Below, piece by piece: positions 20,911 through 34,099 of a stretch of 64,000 nt of DNA. The position numbers and the translations under genes are program-made. Under the pieces are notes generated by a model that did no database searches, was not told where the DNA came from, and saw only the letters and a program-made list of their open reading frames with translations. The stretch lies in the NCBI GenBank assembly GCA_948099385.1, contig CANUEZ040000029.1:2759501-2823500 (forward strand), written 5' to 3'. Position 1 is the first letter of the stretch. Each line of letters starts with the position of its first letter. Source of the stretch: Fasciola hepatica. Taxonomy: Eukaryota > Platyhelminthes > Trematoda > Plagiorchiida > Fasciolidae.

Positions 20911-23900
20911 TTCAGTGTATCATTAACAAGATTCTCATTTTGTCCCAATCGATTCTAACCAACAGTAGACTTGTGGCACTTTTAATCGCTCACTTTTCTT
21001 CACTTTTGTTAACACGATCAGTTATTCAACCTTACTTGGCAGTACATTCACGTTCAAAAATGACCAAAATAATCATGTTCTCCATTATCCAGCTATGCGA
21101 GCAAGCAAATTTTGATTTGATTGTGAGACAACCATAACTGAGTCATTTCGTCATACCATGGGGTAGGTGTGATGCAAATTTATAAAAAGCTAGCATCTGA
21201 GATTGCTGGGCCACTTTTTTGTGATAGCAACGAAAGAGGACGGAGCTTTCGGACCAGAAGTGCAAGAAAAAGTCTTCAGATTTAAAAAAGGTTGACGTGA
21301 TGTACTGAAACTCCCCTAACAGCACAAGTAGAAGAAAGACTTTTAAAAATATCTCGCCAATTTACCGACGAAATCAAACTCATATTACCAATATTGATCG
21401 ATGAGATGATAGTCTCCACGGTAATCAGATTTCGTGAGGTGGAATTAGCTACGAAAGCACAGAATACCACTGATATCACGGACACACTTATTCTCTAGTC
21501 TTGTAGAAAAACAAAGCTTGTCGTAGGACTATACGGCGTAGTGGGCAAACGAATGCGCGTGAGAAAGCACAATATCTACAACCTCAGATCGGGCAGATTG
21601 TGGAGAAATTGGAAGGATTATTGTTAGAATACATTTCCTCATAAAGAATGCCTACACTTTCCAGCCATCACGAGGGAAACACACAATTATGTCATTAGAC
21701 ATTTGCGCCCTCGAGAGTTACCCCAATCGCCCGGGGGTGGGAAAATGTCATATTGTTCGTTCCCTACGGACAGCTAGACGAATTTGTGGGCAATGAATCA
21801 GCGAGGGGTTGTTCTGTTGTGTAAATGTCTTGCATCGAAGAAACTCACATAGTGAAAATGCAATTCAGGGAGCATAAGAATTATCCAATCTCGTCAAACA
21901 AACACAACTGTCCGAAAAATATTTTGCCTGGGTTTTTCGATTTATAGACGAATTGCACCACATCTACTACCTAACCTGCATTGTTATCAGTGAAAGTCAT
22001 ATAGTCAAAATAACTTTGGCGACTGTTTACCTTTAGGCGAAAACGGTGCGTGGTTAGCCATGTGTTAATTTGTGATGGAAGCAATAATTGGTTTAAAACA
22101 AGAGGCGCGTAACTAATTGCTACTCTAAGCCTTTGTATGAAGAACACGTGATCAGGTGATAAACGGTACCTCAGAAATCTTCATAGGAGACACATAAATA
22201 AATCAGCTGTTCAACTGCGAACACAGAACCCCAAATAACAGACTAGCACATCGAGTATTTTGGTTAACAAGTGGACGTGAAGATAATTAAGACTGTTTCT
22301 ATCCCTCACTTATTTCCATTTGTCCACCTCTACGAGTAAAAATAATGATACGAATTGTCGTCCGCCAAATACGTAGTGCACATCGATCAACCCTAGTCGG
22401 TCCCCTCGACTTGGGAAATATCCGTTCCCATATTTTCGGCATTTTTACGCCCAGTTTCAAAAAGATGAATGTTCAGGGAAGATTATTAGTCGTACGGCTC
22501 AGCTACTTTCTTTAAAATAAATTACTCAGTTACAGTCTGCGTTAAATTGGAACTTGGAAGTGTCAGCATCCGTGCAAGGGTCCCACTGAAAGTGTCTATT
22601 GATACCGATGAGGCCAGATTCCGTAAAAGATTGGCAATAACGGCACAACTCATTCATTGGAATCAGCCCGCGCAGTAAAAGTGATCATTCAGTCCGTTTC
22701 ATTCCGACTGGAAGATCGGAAAATTAATGAAAGGTTTGAAGAAGAAAGGTAAAAAATGCCGAACTATACAAGAAACTGATGGTTATCATAAATGATTGAC
22801 TGCGGCTGAGCAATCAGTCTGAAGAAAGTGAATATTTGACCTTTGTTGAGAGGGAGGTCGTAAGCATTCCCCTGAATTAGACCGGATATCAGGAACATAG
22901 TGGAGGTTACCAGTTTCAATTTGTTCGGAGATGGTTTGGTTCTATCCCACTATTGCTCCTTTCTTGACAAGGTAGTCAAATCGGATACAAGTTCGATTTT
23001 TTTCAAATCGGTGTAAGTTGGTTTTCAGGTTCATTTAGAATGAGTTAGTCTTTGAGCAGAGAACTCGGTGGACACGAGAACGAATCTTGATCACGTGCAC
23101 TTAGCACCTCGAACACAGCGACCCGGGGGTAAGCAAAAAGGGTCGTGCAGTGATCGTTTTATCCCAAACTATCAAACAAAAATGGTAAGCCAAGATAAAA
23201 CTAGTCCGAAGTTTGGGCAGAGTTACGCCAATGCTAGTTGCAACCAACAGGTGTGTCAATTGTCATCATCAAAGCACAAGATGTGATGACATCATCTAAA
23301 TGGGTTAGCAAGTTCTAAATTAAAAGGTAACACCACTAAAATGCAACCTGCCGCTTCACAACTTGGTTACCCCAATATAAAGATGGTTGTTCAAAGCAGT
23401 AGCACAAATAGGCGAGCGTCAGGTACTTGGGAAACTAGAGTTCATCCAGTGGTCGGAAGAGCCGTTGAAAGCAGAGGAAGCAGGTTTTTGGTTTTGATCA
23501 TGATGTGAAATACATTTCTCTGTCAGAGACAAGAGGTTAGACCAAAATTTTCGAAGCTAGTTCTACCGTACGGCTCCGAAAAGGTTGAAAACAGGCAAAC
23601 ATTGTGTTTTGTCATCAATATGAACCCTGAACATCTTTTTTCAGATATTTTATGGCTTATTTTTCTAGTTAAGTAGGTAAATAACAAACACTGGTTTGTG
23701 CGATCTATTCCGGAGCGTTCCGCTGCCTCTTTGCTGGTACCACAGTGTTTATGGTATAAAACGAACGTTCTCGTAAGACCCACCATATCTATCTTCAACA
23801 AGACCCATTCGACAGTAGTTATGAATGGGAGACATTCCATTTCTGGTATCATGTTTTCGATTCTAGACTAACTTAACGAACAATTTACATCAATTGCACA

Positions 23901-24570
23901 GTTGTAGGAAGTGATGGATAACACGCAGATTATCTCGATAGTCTTCTATTGTTTAAAGTAAAAACGGTGAAGAACACTCTCTAGACGACGACCTGATTCA
24001 CATGTATTATGCATGATATCTAGCTGGACTTCTCCGGGGTGCTTTGATCTCAGACACCGATAGTGGCTGAACGATAGGTTGCAATGGTTAGCCAAAACGT
24101 GACGGTGAGATACGCAGACCTCAAACTCATGTAGGATGCCACAGTTTCTGATCTAGGTTCACGAACTTCATGTGCTTGGTTGAAAACTCCAAATAAGGAT
24201 TGAAACTAACACGGTTAGCGGCACACTTTTGTCCGATTGTCAATTGTTTGTTTTTCCTCTTATTATTTTCCAGAGATGAATGCTGACAAAGATAAAAAGA
24301 CAGAGTACCACAGCTCCGAAGTACAACAACAGCAATAACTAATATCATTTCGTTCAATAAGACAATTTATAAAAGTCTCAATGGTGCAAACCACTTTAAT
24401 GGTAAAAATAAGCATATCTCCTCATCCCTCGTTTATGGCACCAACATTGCGACTAAGGGCTTGATGTTGTCATCAAGTTAAACGATTCTGACTTGTATTT
24501 TTCTTGCAAAGTCAGCCTAGTTCTGGCTGAGGTGGGGGGGGCGAGACAGTAGTTAACTTCTCTGTGTTCG
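20911..24570. other. Non-coding stretch, nothing recognised
   Basis: Includes a long part (about 21490-23060) with no open frame over 60 codons. A 109-codon minus frame at 23523-23852 lacks motifs and splice context. Confidence 0.45.
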
Positions 24571-27500
24571 ATGGGCTACTTAGACTCAGAAAAAATCGGC
24601 ACGAGCTGTGCTGAATTCCCACGGACACGCCGGGGTTGCAAATTCCCCATGGTCTCTGCGAGTTTAGTAGTTTCGGAGAAGGAGGAGAACGGCGTCTTTA
24701 AACAGGTGCGTATGTACAAGACTTTACAATTGCCTTCGTTTGTAATAAAAATTCAGAACAGTTTCACGTTAGTGACGATGATTAGGTGACAGCTGACAGC
24801 TATGATATTCAAACTATGACTATATTGAATGAAACACACTGTACTGATTACGCAACATGGGTCTTCACAGATAAGATATAGTTACGCCTTGTGGAATTCC
24901 GGAACACTCGGTCTATTGTGTTTGTTTAATGTATTCCGAACATGCTGACAACTTCCAGCTCTTTTGAGCAAGTCGGAATGGAAACCGATTGGTACCAAAC
25001 ACTTTGCATGACCCCACTCTCGATCAGAGTGAATTTACGTGACCGATGCACTTGGATATTCCTGATAATCCCAAATAAGCAAAACGAAAAACACTGTGCA
25101 GGGAGAAATGCTCTGTCATATACTCTCGCAACCTATGAACGCCAGAAATTAGCCAACGAAAGCGTTGCTGAACGACATTGAAGAGAATATACTTATTCCC
25201 GTATTTTGAGACATCAGTGCTGATGTACCTGTGGGTGATTTTTTCCAACCATGGGCAATCAAAAAGATGCTTTCAGAAAAAACGGGGTTGCCAACAGCAG
25301 TACCAGTCATTTTTGTTATCTATTCTCCGTTCTGGTTGTCATTGGAAGTACACGGAAGGCACTAGGGCGTTTTTCTACGGAGTTTGATTTCACTAATTGA
25401 TATAAGAGTGTCAATGGGACGCTGAGATGAAACGAGGTGGATCATTCTAAGTCGCTTGAAACATCAGAGTAATAGGATGAAGCAACCGATGCTGCTCACC
25501 GTCCTATTCACAACCACCACAACCATAAACTGAAACAGTCGAAAAGTCAAAAGATTGGGAAACGAGGAATTGGTGCTGATTAACGACGAATTTTGTTGAT
25601 ATATGTACTTCTAGGTACAAATTTGGTGGACCAAATCGGCCTGGTGTCAGAAAGAGTGAAACAGGAAAGCTCACTCGATAGCTGGAAACACATGAAGGAG
25701 CCATAAATACGAATACAGCTAAAAGAGCGCCCAGCCCTATCCTTCAACACAGGTAACCCCTGAATAGATAGATCCTTTTACTCTACTCAGGAAGCTTAAG
25801 AAGCCCTGTGTGATGATCGAATTCAGAGCCCCGATCCTGCTGCACTACACTACACTGTGCGAAGGGGGAAACTAGCCCCCGCGAACTCCTCATGATCCGA
25901 GGTCGGGTGTGGTAACAATCGGGATGAAAGGGAGTTGTTGCTATTCAGTGGCGAGGGGAAGGGTTTGAATCTCCTTAACCAGCCAATATCAACCGAAGGA
26001 CATAGAATAAACCATCTATAGAATTCCCTCAAACCGTTTGCGATGAGAATCAGAATAACAACTTCATCGGTGGTCTATCGCGAACGGCCCAGATGGTTAC
26101 AAATCCACAACGCACAAGCATCCACTGCAGTATTGAGCCAAAACTTCGGTAGTACGTGAATTACTGAACCCACTGTTGTTTCAAGGTCAATGAAAAAACA
26201 ACAGAGAATAAAATAATTATAGCAGCATCAGTACCCGTACGTTGACGAGGCCGTGTGCACTCTATTGATCGCTGGATAGCTAGCTGCGGTCAAGAGCTAC
26301 GTGACGAATGTGAGTAGGCAAAACGCTGCCACTGATACAAGAGATGATCAAAAGATGACTCAGTTCGAATATTTGTTACTTAACGACCAATCGCAAAAAA
26401 GTTGTTAAAACTAGGTCACCGAATACACTAACTGATTGTTTTGCAAGAACTGTTTGTCTATTCTATCTCCAAGTGACGCTATTGATTAGATACCAATGAA
26501 ATTGATAATATAATATGCTGAATTACAGTTTATCGGTTTCATCAAAACGCAGCTTTGCGTAACGTTTTCTGTACCAATGGCTCACGGAGACTGTTCCCAG
26601 TAACCAACCAATAACAGTACATTCAAGAAAGATTAAATATTGACTAACTCTGTTCCCATGATATAAGCACCTGCAACATGATTCTCGATTAGGGTTGAAA
26701 AAACATTTACTCATCACTTTATCATTGTGAAACCAAATATCCGACACCATTTTTGACTTCGATTTCAATGGCCATCTAAGCTAGTGGGGGTTTAGTGGAA
26801 TAAATGTATCATCAATCATCACCCCCCACTCCACCTCGCCGCTACCTCGAACACCGGTCACCTTCGTTAGTAAGCAGCAAAGTTATGAAATGGGTCCTTC
26901 CAGTCCTGACCTACAGAGGTCTGAATTGATCCAAATCTTAGTAACGAATTTTCCAGTATTCACCCAATGCAGTTGTGGGCTCGTGGGGCTTAGAGGCTTG
27001 CCCCTTACTTTGTATTTATTCGCAGTTAATTATTAGTGAAAGATATCGGGAAAATATCTAACCGTACCAGTGAATGCGGATTTTTGCCCAGTGATCGTGA
27101 GACAACACAACCTATCTGCTCAAAGATATAGACCACGGACTTTTGGTAGTAATTTATCCTCTCAATAGACAAGTTGCGAAAATGTGATGCATGACTGATA
27201 GTTGAAAGCCTGCAAGTAGTCCTCAACTAAGCACTTCTGATACATTTTGGTTGGTATTTCGCTTCCCGATGCACGAGTATATTCCCCATCAAAACGGATA
27301 AGTTTCACTCCCATTTCCTTCTCCCACACTGCAAACGACGTTGCAGATGCCACGCTACACCCTGACTGTCCGACTTTTCGCCATCTTATTTTTGTGACCA
27401 TTCAAGTTACGTGATAAACGGGGTTGGGAGAAATTTCAATCCATCGATCCGTCGTGGAATATCATTGAACAAAACGCTAATTATTGAGCTATGGTTGGTT

Positions 27501-28781
27501 GACTGAACTAGACTACTAATCAAGTAAGTGCGTCCCACCGTATGGTATTTGACTGAACAACATTGTACCGCAAAATGAATACACACGACTTCGATACTCC
27601 AAACAGATAAATAAACACTTAATTCTGTTAATTCCCCTTAATCAATAACCTCGTGATTCTATGCTCTGGTTTCAATCTCTACCCTGTAGTGCCATCTAAG
27701 AAGTGAAATAGACCAATACATCACGAATTTATAGTCAGAAAACTTATGAAACCAAAATAATTTAGATGAAGAAATAGCTTTAATGAAGTTATGCCACTGA
27801 TCGCAGCATTAGAACAAGTTGCGCTAGAAGGATCCCACGAACCCCGACCCGGAAGCCTAACACGTTCTGCAGAGCCAAACCTATCGTTCAAGGTATTCAC
27901 ATCTCGCCACGTTACAAACTGACCACTTCGATCCAGCCTCAAACATTTACCTGCCTCGGGGAACAATGGACACTGATTGTGTCAATCTAAGCGCATTAGC
28001 AACACATGTCAAACATATACAATGATACGATGAGCCTCCCCGGTCGATCGATTAGCAGCTATTCCATCCCAGTTTATCATAGTCCGATATTGCGTGTTGT
28101 CTCCTACTTCAAAGGAATAATGACAACACCATTCATCTGGTCATTCTCCAATTGATCTAAGAGTTCGAGATAGTTAAAACAAGTTAAACCATAATTCGCG
28201 GCTTGGTGGGTTTTTCATTCTGAAACGGATAGTGTTGTCAAAAATAAATTTCTCCGAAAAACATGCCAGTCACCCTTTGTAGTCCGTTTTATTACGGTTT
28301 GCAACACTAAACCGGGATCAAGTGATGAATTAATAAGACAGTGAGTCGTTGGTGAGCATGCGTCCTACTTAGAATTCGTGTACTTTTGATTCACCAGGGC
28401 TGTACCGTAATTTTTAAACTATTGGTAAAACGTACAAACCACACACAGCTAGATGTTCACGAAGTACATATGAATTTCATTCCAAAAACACCCACAACGA
28501 TCAGAACATTTAAACCTGGGGAGGGGGTTCCGATGATACTGTGTTCGACTAGATAGCTAAATGGTGTCAAAACGAGAAAAAATAGCTGGTCCAGGGATCA
28601 ATCACAAAACAGTACCTTCCCAACAAATCGTGATCAAAACGACAAAAATAGAGGAACACTATTGACAGGTAGCTCCTCTTGGAATAGGAACGGAAGATAC
28701 GTTTAGACCAAGCTAACCAAACTAACTACTTGGACGTCATCTATAAGTTGTCTTTAGGTATCGGTAAACATCCTTCCCCAG
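24571..28781. other. Mostly non-coding, two weak exon-like frames
   Basis: A plus-strand frame at 24571-24705 runs from an ATG to AAACAG|GTGCGT, an acceptable donor. A minus-strand frame at 27162-27401 has natural composition (WEKEMGVKLIRFDGEYTRA). Neither has complete support or a recognised family, so neither is called. Confidence 0.35.
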
Positions 28782-28969
28782 CGACTTGTCATTTGCAACT
28801 AGGAAATGCACTCTTCTGTTTGACGAAATAATCCCAGATTTGAACTCTCAAAATAGTTTGGCTCTCAGGGATCAAATTTCGGGGTATGAAAAAAACGGAC
28901 CGACAAAAGACGGGAGACAATCACGAGAAGACCTCTCCTCCGAGGCACACAAAAAACCGTCCTCAGTAG
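28782..28969 (+). CDS. Candidate internal exon, function unknown
   Basis: A good acceptor (CATCCTTCCCCAG, AG at 28780-28781) opens a 188-base exon that stays open in one frame to CAGTAG|GTAAAATT, an acceptable donor. The encoded 62 residues are hydrophilic and protein-like (LLFDEIIPDLNSQNSLALRD, then ...GRQSREDLSSEAHKKPSS). No domain is recognised. Some 130 bases further, a second plus-strand frame (29078-29392) contains what may be a very short intron at 29330-29356. These pieces could be adjacent exons of one plus-strand gene, but the frames have not been joined with confidence. Confidence 0.35.
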
Positions 28970-29399
28970 GTAAAATTTTCTATCCTGTTCAGCCGGTTTG
29001 GAACGCTTCTGTTGTAATGATCGTCGTGCATCAGACTCAGCCTATGTGTTTCAAGAAAACGACAGTGAAGGTTTTGCTTGATTGCATTGTTTGATGCCTT
29101 CGAGACAGATAAATATAAGCATTTGCAGTTGGGTAAAATGTCACATTTGAATAGTAACTGGATACCGACGAGTAGTTTATTGGACCATACATCAGATCAT
29201 TACCGGCAACCCTCGAAGTCAACGGTATCTGGATTTCCTGGGTCCGGAGAATACCTCTGCATTTGCCTTTCTGGTCATCATAAACTTAATATTCGGGACT
29301 CTTCCATGCATATGTTTGTAGATAGCAACGTGAGCCTGATGGTTCTCTATTTACAGTACGAGAATTTCCAAGCTGAATTCCAGGGTCGCTGATTCTACT

Positions 29400-30368
29400 T
29401 CATTTATTCGAAACCGAACCTGACACGTATGCAGGCACCGTCGAGTGTGATTCACTGGAAAATTTTCCCAGTACACAGTCCGAGTTTCACAGCATAATCA
29501 ATGTACATCAGTAGTATCGTGTGATAACATCAGTTTTTCAGTTCTGTCATTTATGTTGGCTCTTTGATGCGCTCTTCTTGGAGTTGAATGTGCGTGACGT
29601 TGGTTGCCAAAGTAGAACGGTCTGAGAAAAGTAATCTAAGAGTTACTAAGATACGGAAATATACTGAAATTGACAAGCAGTACCATATATATTACCCTAG
29701 GTTATACTTAGAAAGGATACTGTCTGAATAGTTCGTTTGGTGACGGTTTTCAGTCAATATAGATTTCCTGTTTGTGTCTAAATGAGAGGATCAGAATAAG
29801 TTCTCTCAAAATTAGGAAACTTGACGTGATATGTGGTTCATTAGTGCTTCTTATCGACGACTGTCTAGAATATTGAGAATCGTAAACGTTGAGACAAGGT
29901 CATTCGGATGCACTTCGTTGATCGCTTCTATTGTAATCACGATAGCGCTGAAAAGATCCACTAAAACTGAATTCTCTTTACATCTCCATAAAGGGAACTG
30001 AAGTAGAACTGCAAAGGCTCATGAGTTTGAGTTTTCTGTGACGGACCTTACCCATTGCTTTAACGTGAATAGATATTTCACAGAAAACCCTCCACAAATA
30101 CACATTTTGGAGGTCGAGGACCTACCATTATCGAAGTGATAAAGTGATTTTATATGCATCATGCTCAGAAACATTGCCACGAATTCTAGTCCCTGATCAA
30201 GCGGGAGAATATTCCCACGCATGCTTACTCCTTGTTGTAGAAGAGGATGAGACAATTTTAAATGCCGCGAGTATCAGCCTAAGTGGAGCCTGTACTGAAC
30301 GCCCAACAAAGGAAAGCACTTGTTGATTCCATCAAGAGATTCAAATCGCAACGCCTGTCATCTTGGTG
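29400..30368. other. Non-coding stretch upstream of the small ORF
   Basis: Nothing recognised except an acceptor-like TTACTCCTTGTTGTAG at 30224-30239, about 130 bases before the start of the small membrane-protein frame. Confidence 0.35.
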
Positions 30369-30524
30369 ATGGGCTTGTTTTTCATAGGAGTACTTGGTGT
30401 GTGGTGCGCGATAGAAGGCTCAGAAAAAGTCATTTGGCGTACGAATGTCCCCAAAAAATATATCCCGCCGAATACCGATATCACACCTACAAAAACTATC
30501 GATTTGGATTGGAACAAAGCATGA
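30369..30524 (+). CDS. Small single-pass membrane protein, unidentified
   Basis: A 51-residue ORF from an ATG with G at -3 and G at +4 (GTGATGG). The frame is open for a further 12 codons upstream, so it may instead be the last exon of a longer protein. The sequence begins with a hydrophobic helix (VILVMGLFFIGVLGVWCA, counting the upstream residues) and continues with a polar tail containing WRTNVPKKYIPPNTDI and a DLDW end. The layout, a short N-terminal helix and a Pro/Lys-rich tail, is typical of small mitochondrial inner-membrane or secretory-pathway accessory subunits, but I cannot assign a family. AATAAA lies about 240 bases downstream (about 30761). The opposite strand also has an open frame with a hydrophobic segment (30341-30553); the plus strand looks more protein-like. 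Confidence 0.4.
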   Translation: MGLFFIGVLGVWCAIEGSEKVIWRTNVPKKYIPPNTDITPTKTIDLDWNKA

Positions 30525-30599
30525 TTAGCGTTATTGGTGAACTTCAGAGACATCTTGGATGGTTAGAAAGTCTTCACCGTTGAGATTGAAGAACTCCCC

Positions 30600-32169
30600 A
30601 ATTTCTTAGAAATACATCATTTGATTGGGTACTCGTTTGTCAGAATAACCCACCATGATGTTTTACGAATGGTTTGTAATTATATTCACGCAAAAATATT
30701 CAACTTCAGTATTCATCGCTGAACTTTTGAAAGTGTGCAGAAATTCACGGCTCAGTTAATAAAATTACCTCCTACATGTTTAAACATAACCGAAGACATG
30801 TTCTTTGTTCTAGGCTACTCGCGGGCTGTCTATTGATGTCAAAAATTGAACATGATGGAAGATGAGGTAGAAAATGATTTATTTGCCAATTTGTTAGATT
30901 ACTAAAAAAAGACTGAAAAATCCTGAAGAACGAAGGTAGACTCAACGAGTATTCTTCTGTAGAAACGTTTTTTGAGTTGCTTCAATGTGAATAAATGTTT
31001 TGATTTCCCTCAGAGCTTCCTAGTCCGTCATGGTTGCACCCGACCGGTTTTGGGCAGATTTTTCCACCGCATACAACCACATTACATGCCTTATAGTCCT
31101 AAAACCTTGCCACCACTTGTTAGTTATCATAGGCATAAAATAAAGCACCTCTATGGTAATCCTGCCATCTACAAGAAAAAATGTGACTAACAGAAGCCCG
31201 TTATACGTGAGCTTCCACAATACCTGTATTCGATGCAACAGCAGAACCGATATAAAAACCCCATCTAACGAACGGATGCACAACAATCAACGGATTTATA
31301 ATGCACTTCTTCAGATAGTAGGCAGACACTACCAAAGATAAATTCTCACCGTCCTCTGAGAAGAAAGGGATATCACGTGATTCCCTCAAACGTGACAAAG
31401 TGATCAATAGAATTAAGCATGTATAGAGGTCACTTTCCACTAGGAAACAATCACATAGAAACTTCATTTTCTCATGAATTGAACCACTTTTATCATGTCT
31501 TTTCAGTGTTTAAAGGAAGAGGAACAATTCATACTATTTATGATATTGTGATTGCAAACTGAAATCTTCTACGGTATGTGTGACTACAAACTCCACCACG
31601 TGATTCAGCACCACAATGAGGATCGTGCTTGTGATGCCCATACCACGGCCATTGTGCCATCGCATTCCCGTGGCAATAAGTGGAGAAAGAGGACCTAAGC
31701 ACAGATCAAATTGGCGTGTCTTCACATTTTTAGTCAATAAATACTGACTGGGCACGAGGTCAAAACTCCACAGTTTCGAATCACTGGTGAGTTTAAAATA
31801 GCGTATCGAATGGGGTATAAGTGAAATACATAAAGATACGAGTAAGCGGAGTGATTATTCATACAAATAAATAAACAAAACTCTAATTTCTCGAGAGGCC
31901 TTATACGAACGATTGAGAAGGATTTTATGAATTCGCAGTGGAGTTAATTCCATGAGCAGGTATTCGGAATTCAGTGCACGACAGTTGCCCTCTTTCGCAC
32001 TTCCTTTTATATTTGTAACTAAATTGATTCTCGAGATAGCCTTATCCTCATGTGGGAACAGTGGCATCGATCTTTTCTCAGGCAGTTAATTGTCTGAACA
32101 TATTGTTCTTCTAAGTGAGATAAGTGGCACGTTTTTCTGGATTGCCTAAACAACAGTGCAGTAATATTT
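30600..32169. other. Non-coding stretch, nothing recognised
   Basis: Short overlapping frames on both strands at 31020-31470 have no motif. Confidence 0.4.
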
Positions 32170-33028
32170 GGGATGCATCGTGCACCTTCGAAGTGTGAAA
32201 TACTGCTGTAGGACTGCAGCAGTATTTCCCTGCCACACTTTGTGTTGGCAGGGAAAGCTGTAGCTAAAGTAGATACGTTTTATCACTTTGGTAGTAACAT
32301 CTCACCAGGTAGACATATATCGCATTCAGTGTCATCGCGTGTACAGAAGGCACGCTTGACTTCTTCCAACCTCAGCCATCTGTGGCGCTAGCGTGACATC
32401 CGTAGTTGAGTGTACAATTCGGGAACTAGATCGATTCTTTTTACGGCTCAAAAATATGGCCGAAAAGAGTAGAAGATAGGCAAGAATTATCGGTGTCTGA
32501 GCATTGATGTCTCTTTGAAATTGCTCGAATATAGTGGGAATACCGAATCATCAATGCTGAGGTTAGACGTAAGGTGTTAGGAACTATAGGTCAACTTCTG
32601 TATCAGGCACTGAATTTAAGCAGGTCCAGATGGTTGGGGCACGTGTTGCACATGCGCACTATTAGACTTCGTCTGCGTACGTTGTCCTTTGAGACAAGTA
32701 GTGATTGGAAGGAAGGTCTAGAGGGTCAGTCCATGACATGGTAGCATGATATGAAAACTTTGACCAGTGGACTTGATTAGGTTGACTTTGTTTGACTTCC
32801 AGGTTGGGGGCCACGAGGCCCGCCTACCAAATGGTTGGAGACAATAAGTGTTATGGTCAGGTGTCGCGGTCAGTGGCGCGGTTGCATTCGAAATTTTTTT
32901 TAGTCTTCGTGATTTGCGCTTCTTACTTTGTTTTTGGCTTTTTTCACCTCTGTACTTGACTCGACGACGCTGAGTTAGCAACCGAAACCAGATCACAGAA
33001 GTACGAGGCTTATGATTGAATGAACTGA
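32170..33028 (+). mobile_element. RTE-like LINE, 3' half of the ORF plus 3' end
   Basis: Collinear protein blocks typical of the end of RTE-like non-LTR reverse transcriptases, read across shifting frames: RAPSKCEILL-stop-DCSS (32178-32220), HFGSNISPG (32283), VSSRVQKARLTSSNLSHLWR (about 32330-32388), SKIWPKRVEDRQELSV (32441), NRISNAEVRRKVLG (about 32543-32580), SRSRWLGHVLHM (32622) and a GPRGPPTKW-like block (about 32810-32830). The catalytic fingers and palm lie upstream and are missing, so the copy is 5'-truncated as is usual for LINEs. Several stops and frameshifts show it is dead. The 3' end (TTGAATGAACTGA at 33028) is shared with the copy at 63440-63786, which fixes the element's 3' terminus. 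Confidence 0.85.
32197..32256. repeat. Two overlapping perfect hairpins
   Basis: Hairpin 1 pairs GAAATACTGCTG (32197-32208) with its exact complement (32217-32228) across an 8-base loop. Hairpin 2 pairs TTTCCCTGCCA (32225-32235) with TGGCAGGGAAA (32246-32256) across a 10-base loop. They share TTTC (32225-32228), so they exclude each other. They lie inside the decayed LINE frame. Confidence 0.85.
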
Positions 33029-33029
33029 A

Positions 33030-34099
33030 ATACACTGAGTGCATGACAGTCTGGCATGTTCGATGGTATGACGCTATTTTGCGCTATGCACCAAAATGTC
33101 CGAGTGAATAAATCTGATGTTTCTAGGATGTCTCTAGAAATATAAAGGATAGGAACAACCAATGATAAGACTGCAAGCATTTGTACAGTGCCCAGCTTTA
33201 AGTTGTCAGCAACAATTACAGTCTGGTACCAATCGAGAGAGGCGAATAGAGGGGATCGATTCAGTTACTGGTAACAATCAATGTGCATTCAAATGTCGAA
33301 AGCCATCTGATCTAAGATATTGCAGAGATAATTTCAGATATTTGAAAAGCCGAACAAGATAGCAGTTTTCTAATCCCATGGTGGTCACTGATATTTCGAA
33401 ACGTTCTGGTACTGGTACAGCTACTCTCACCAGTGAGGCGGAATCAGTGCATGAGGAGATAGGACTCAATAATTTTTTTCTCAAGTACAGTCTGTCCAAG
33501 AAATTAGGGATCACCTTAATTCGGTCGAACAAATATGAACAATGCTGTCGTTGATCTTTTGGTTGGCAGAATCCAACACCATTTCTACCGCTAAACAATA
33601 GTGTATACCGTATATCAATTGCTTGGAATTTGAAAGTATAAACTGGAATTCGATCGTATGTCAGGATTTCGACCGAACTGAGGTGATTCCAAATTTTTCG
33701 AACAGAATGTACTTCACTCAGTCGCGTGTTTGTGGTTCAGATGTATCACCGTACACTCCATGGTCCCCTCCAATCCAAATTTCATGATCACAGTTATCAG
33801 AACTGTCAAAATATTGAGAATTTTGGGCACGACAATTAACGATGGCTCCTAAGTCACAAAACCATTCTACTGTCGTATAGTGACAGTGTAGCGGGAAATG
33901 CTGGGTTAAGAGAACGATGTGTATGTCAAATCAATCGGACCAACCAACCGAGAGCCACAGACAGAAGAACAAACGACGAATTTGTCGGAGGCTTCCCGAA
34001 GTAGACAAAAGGAAGCATACGAACTACCAGAGGGGAAGCAGCGGGACCTCGGGCAACCAGTAAGATAGCTCAGATGAGGGGCTGCCGATCAGGCCGTCA
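33030..34099. other. Non-coding stretch, nothing recognised
   Basis: A 106-codon minus frame at 33278-33598 has no motif. From about 33900 the sequence becomes GC- and purine-rich, leading into the LTR-like segment. Confidence 0.4.
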
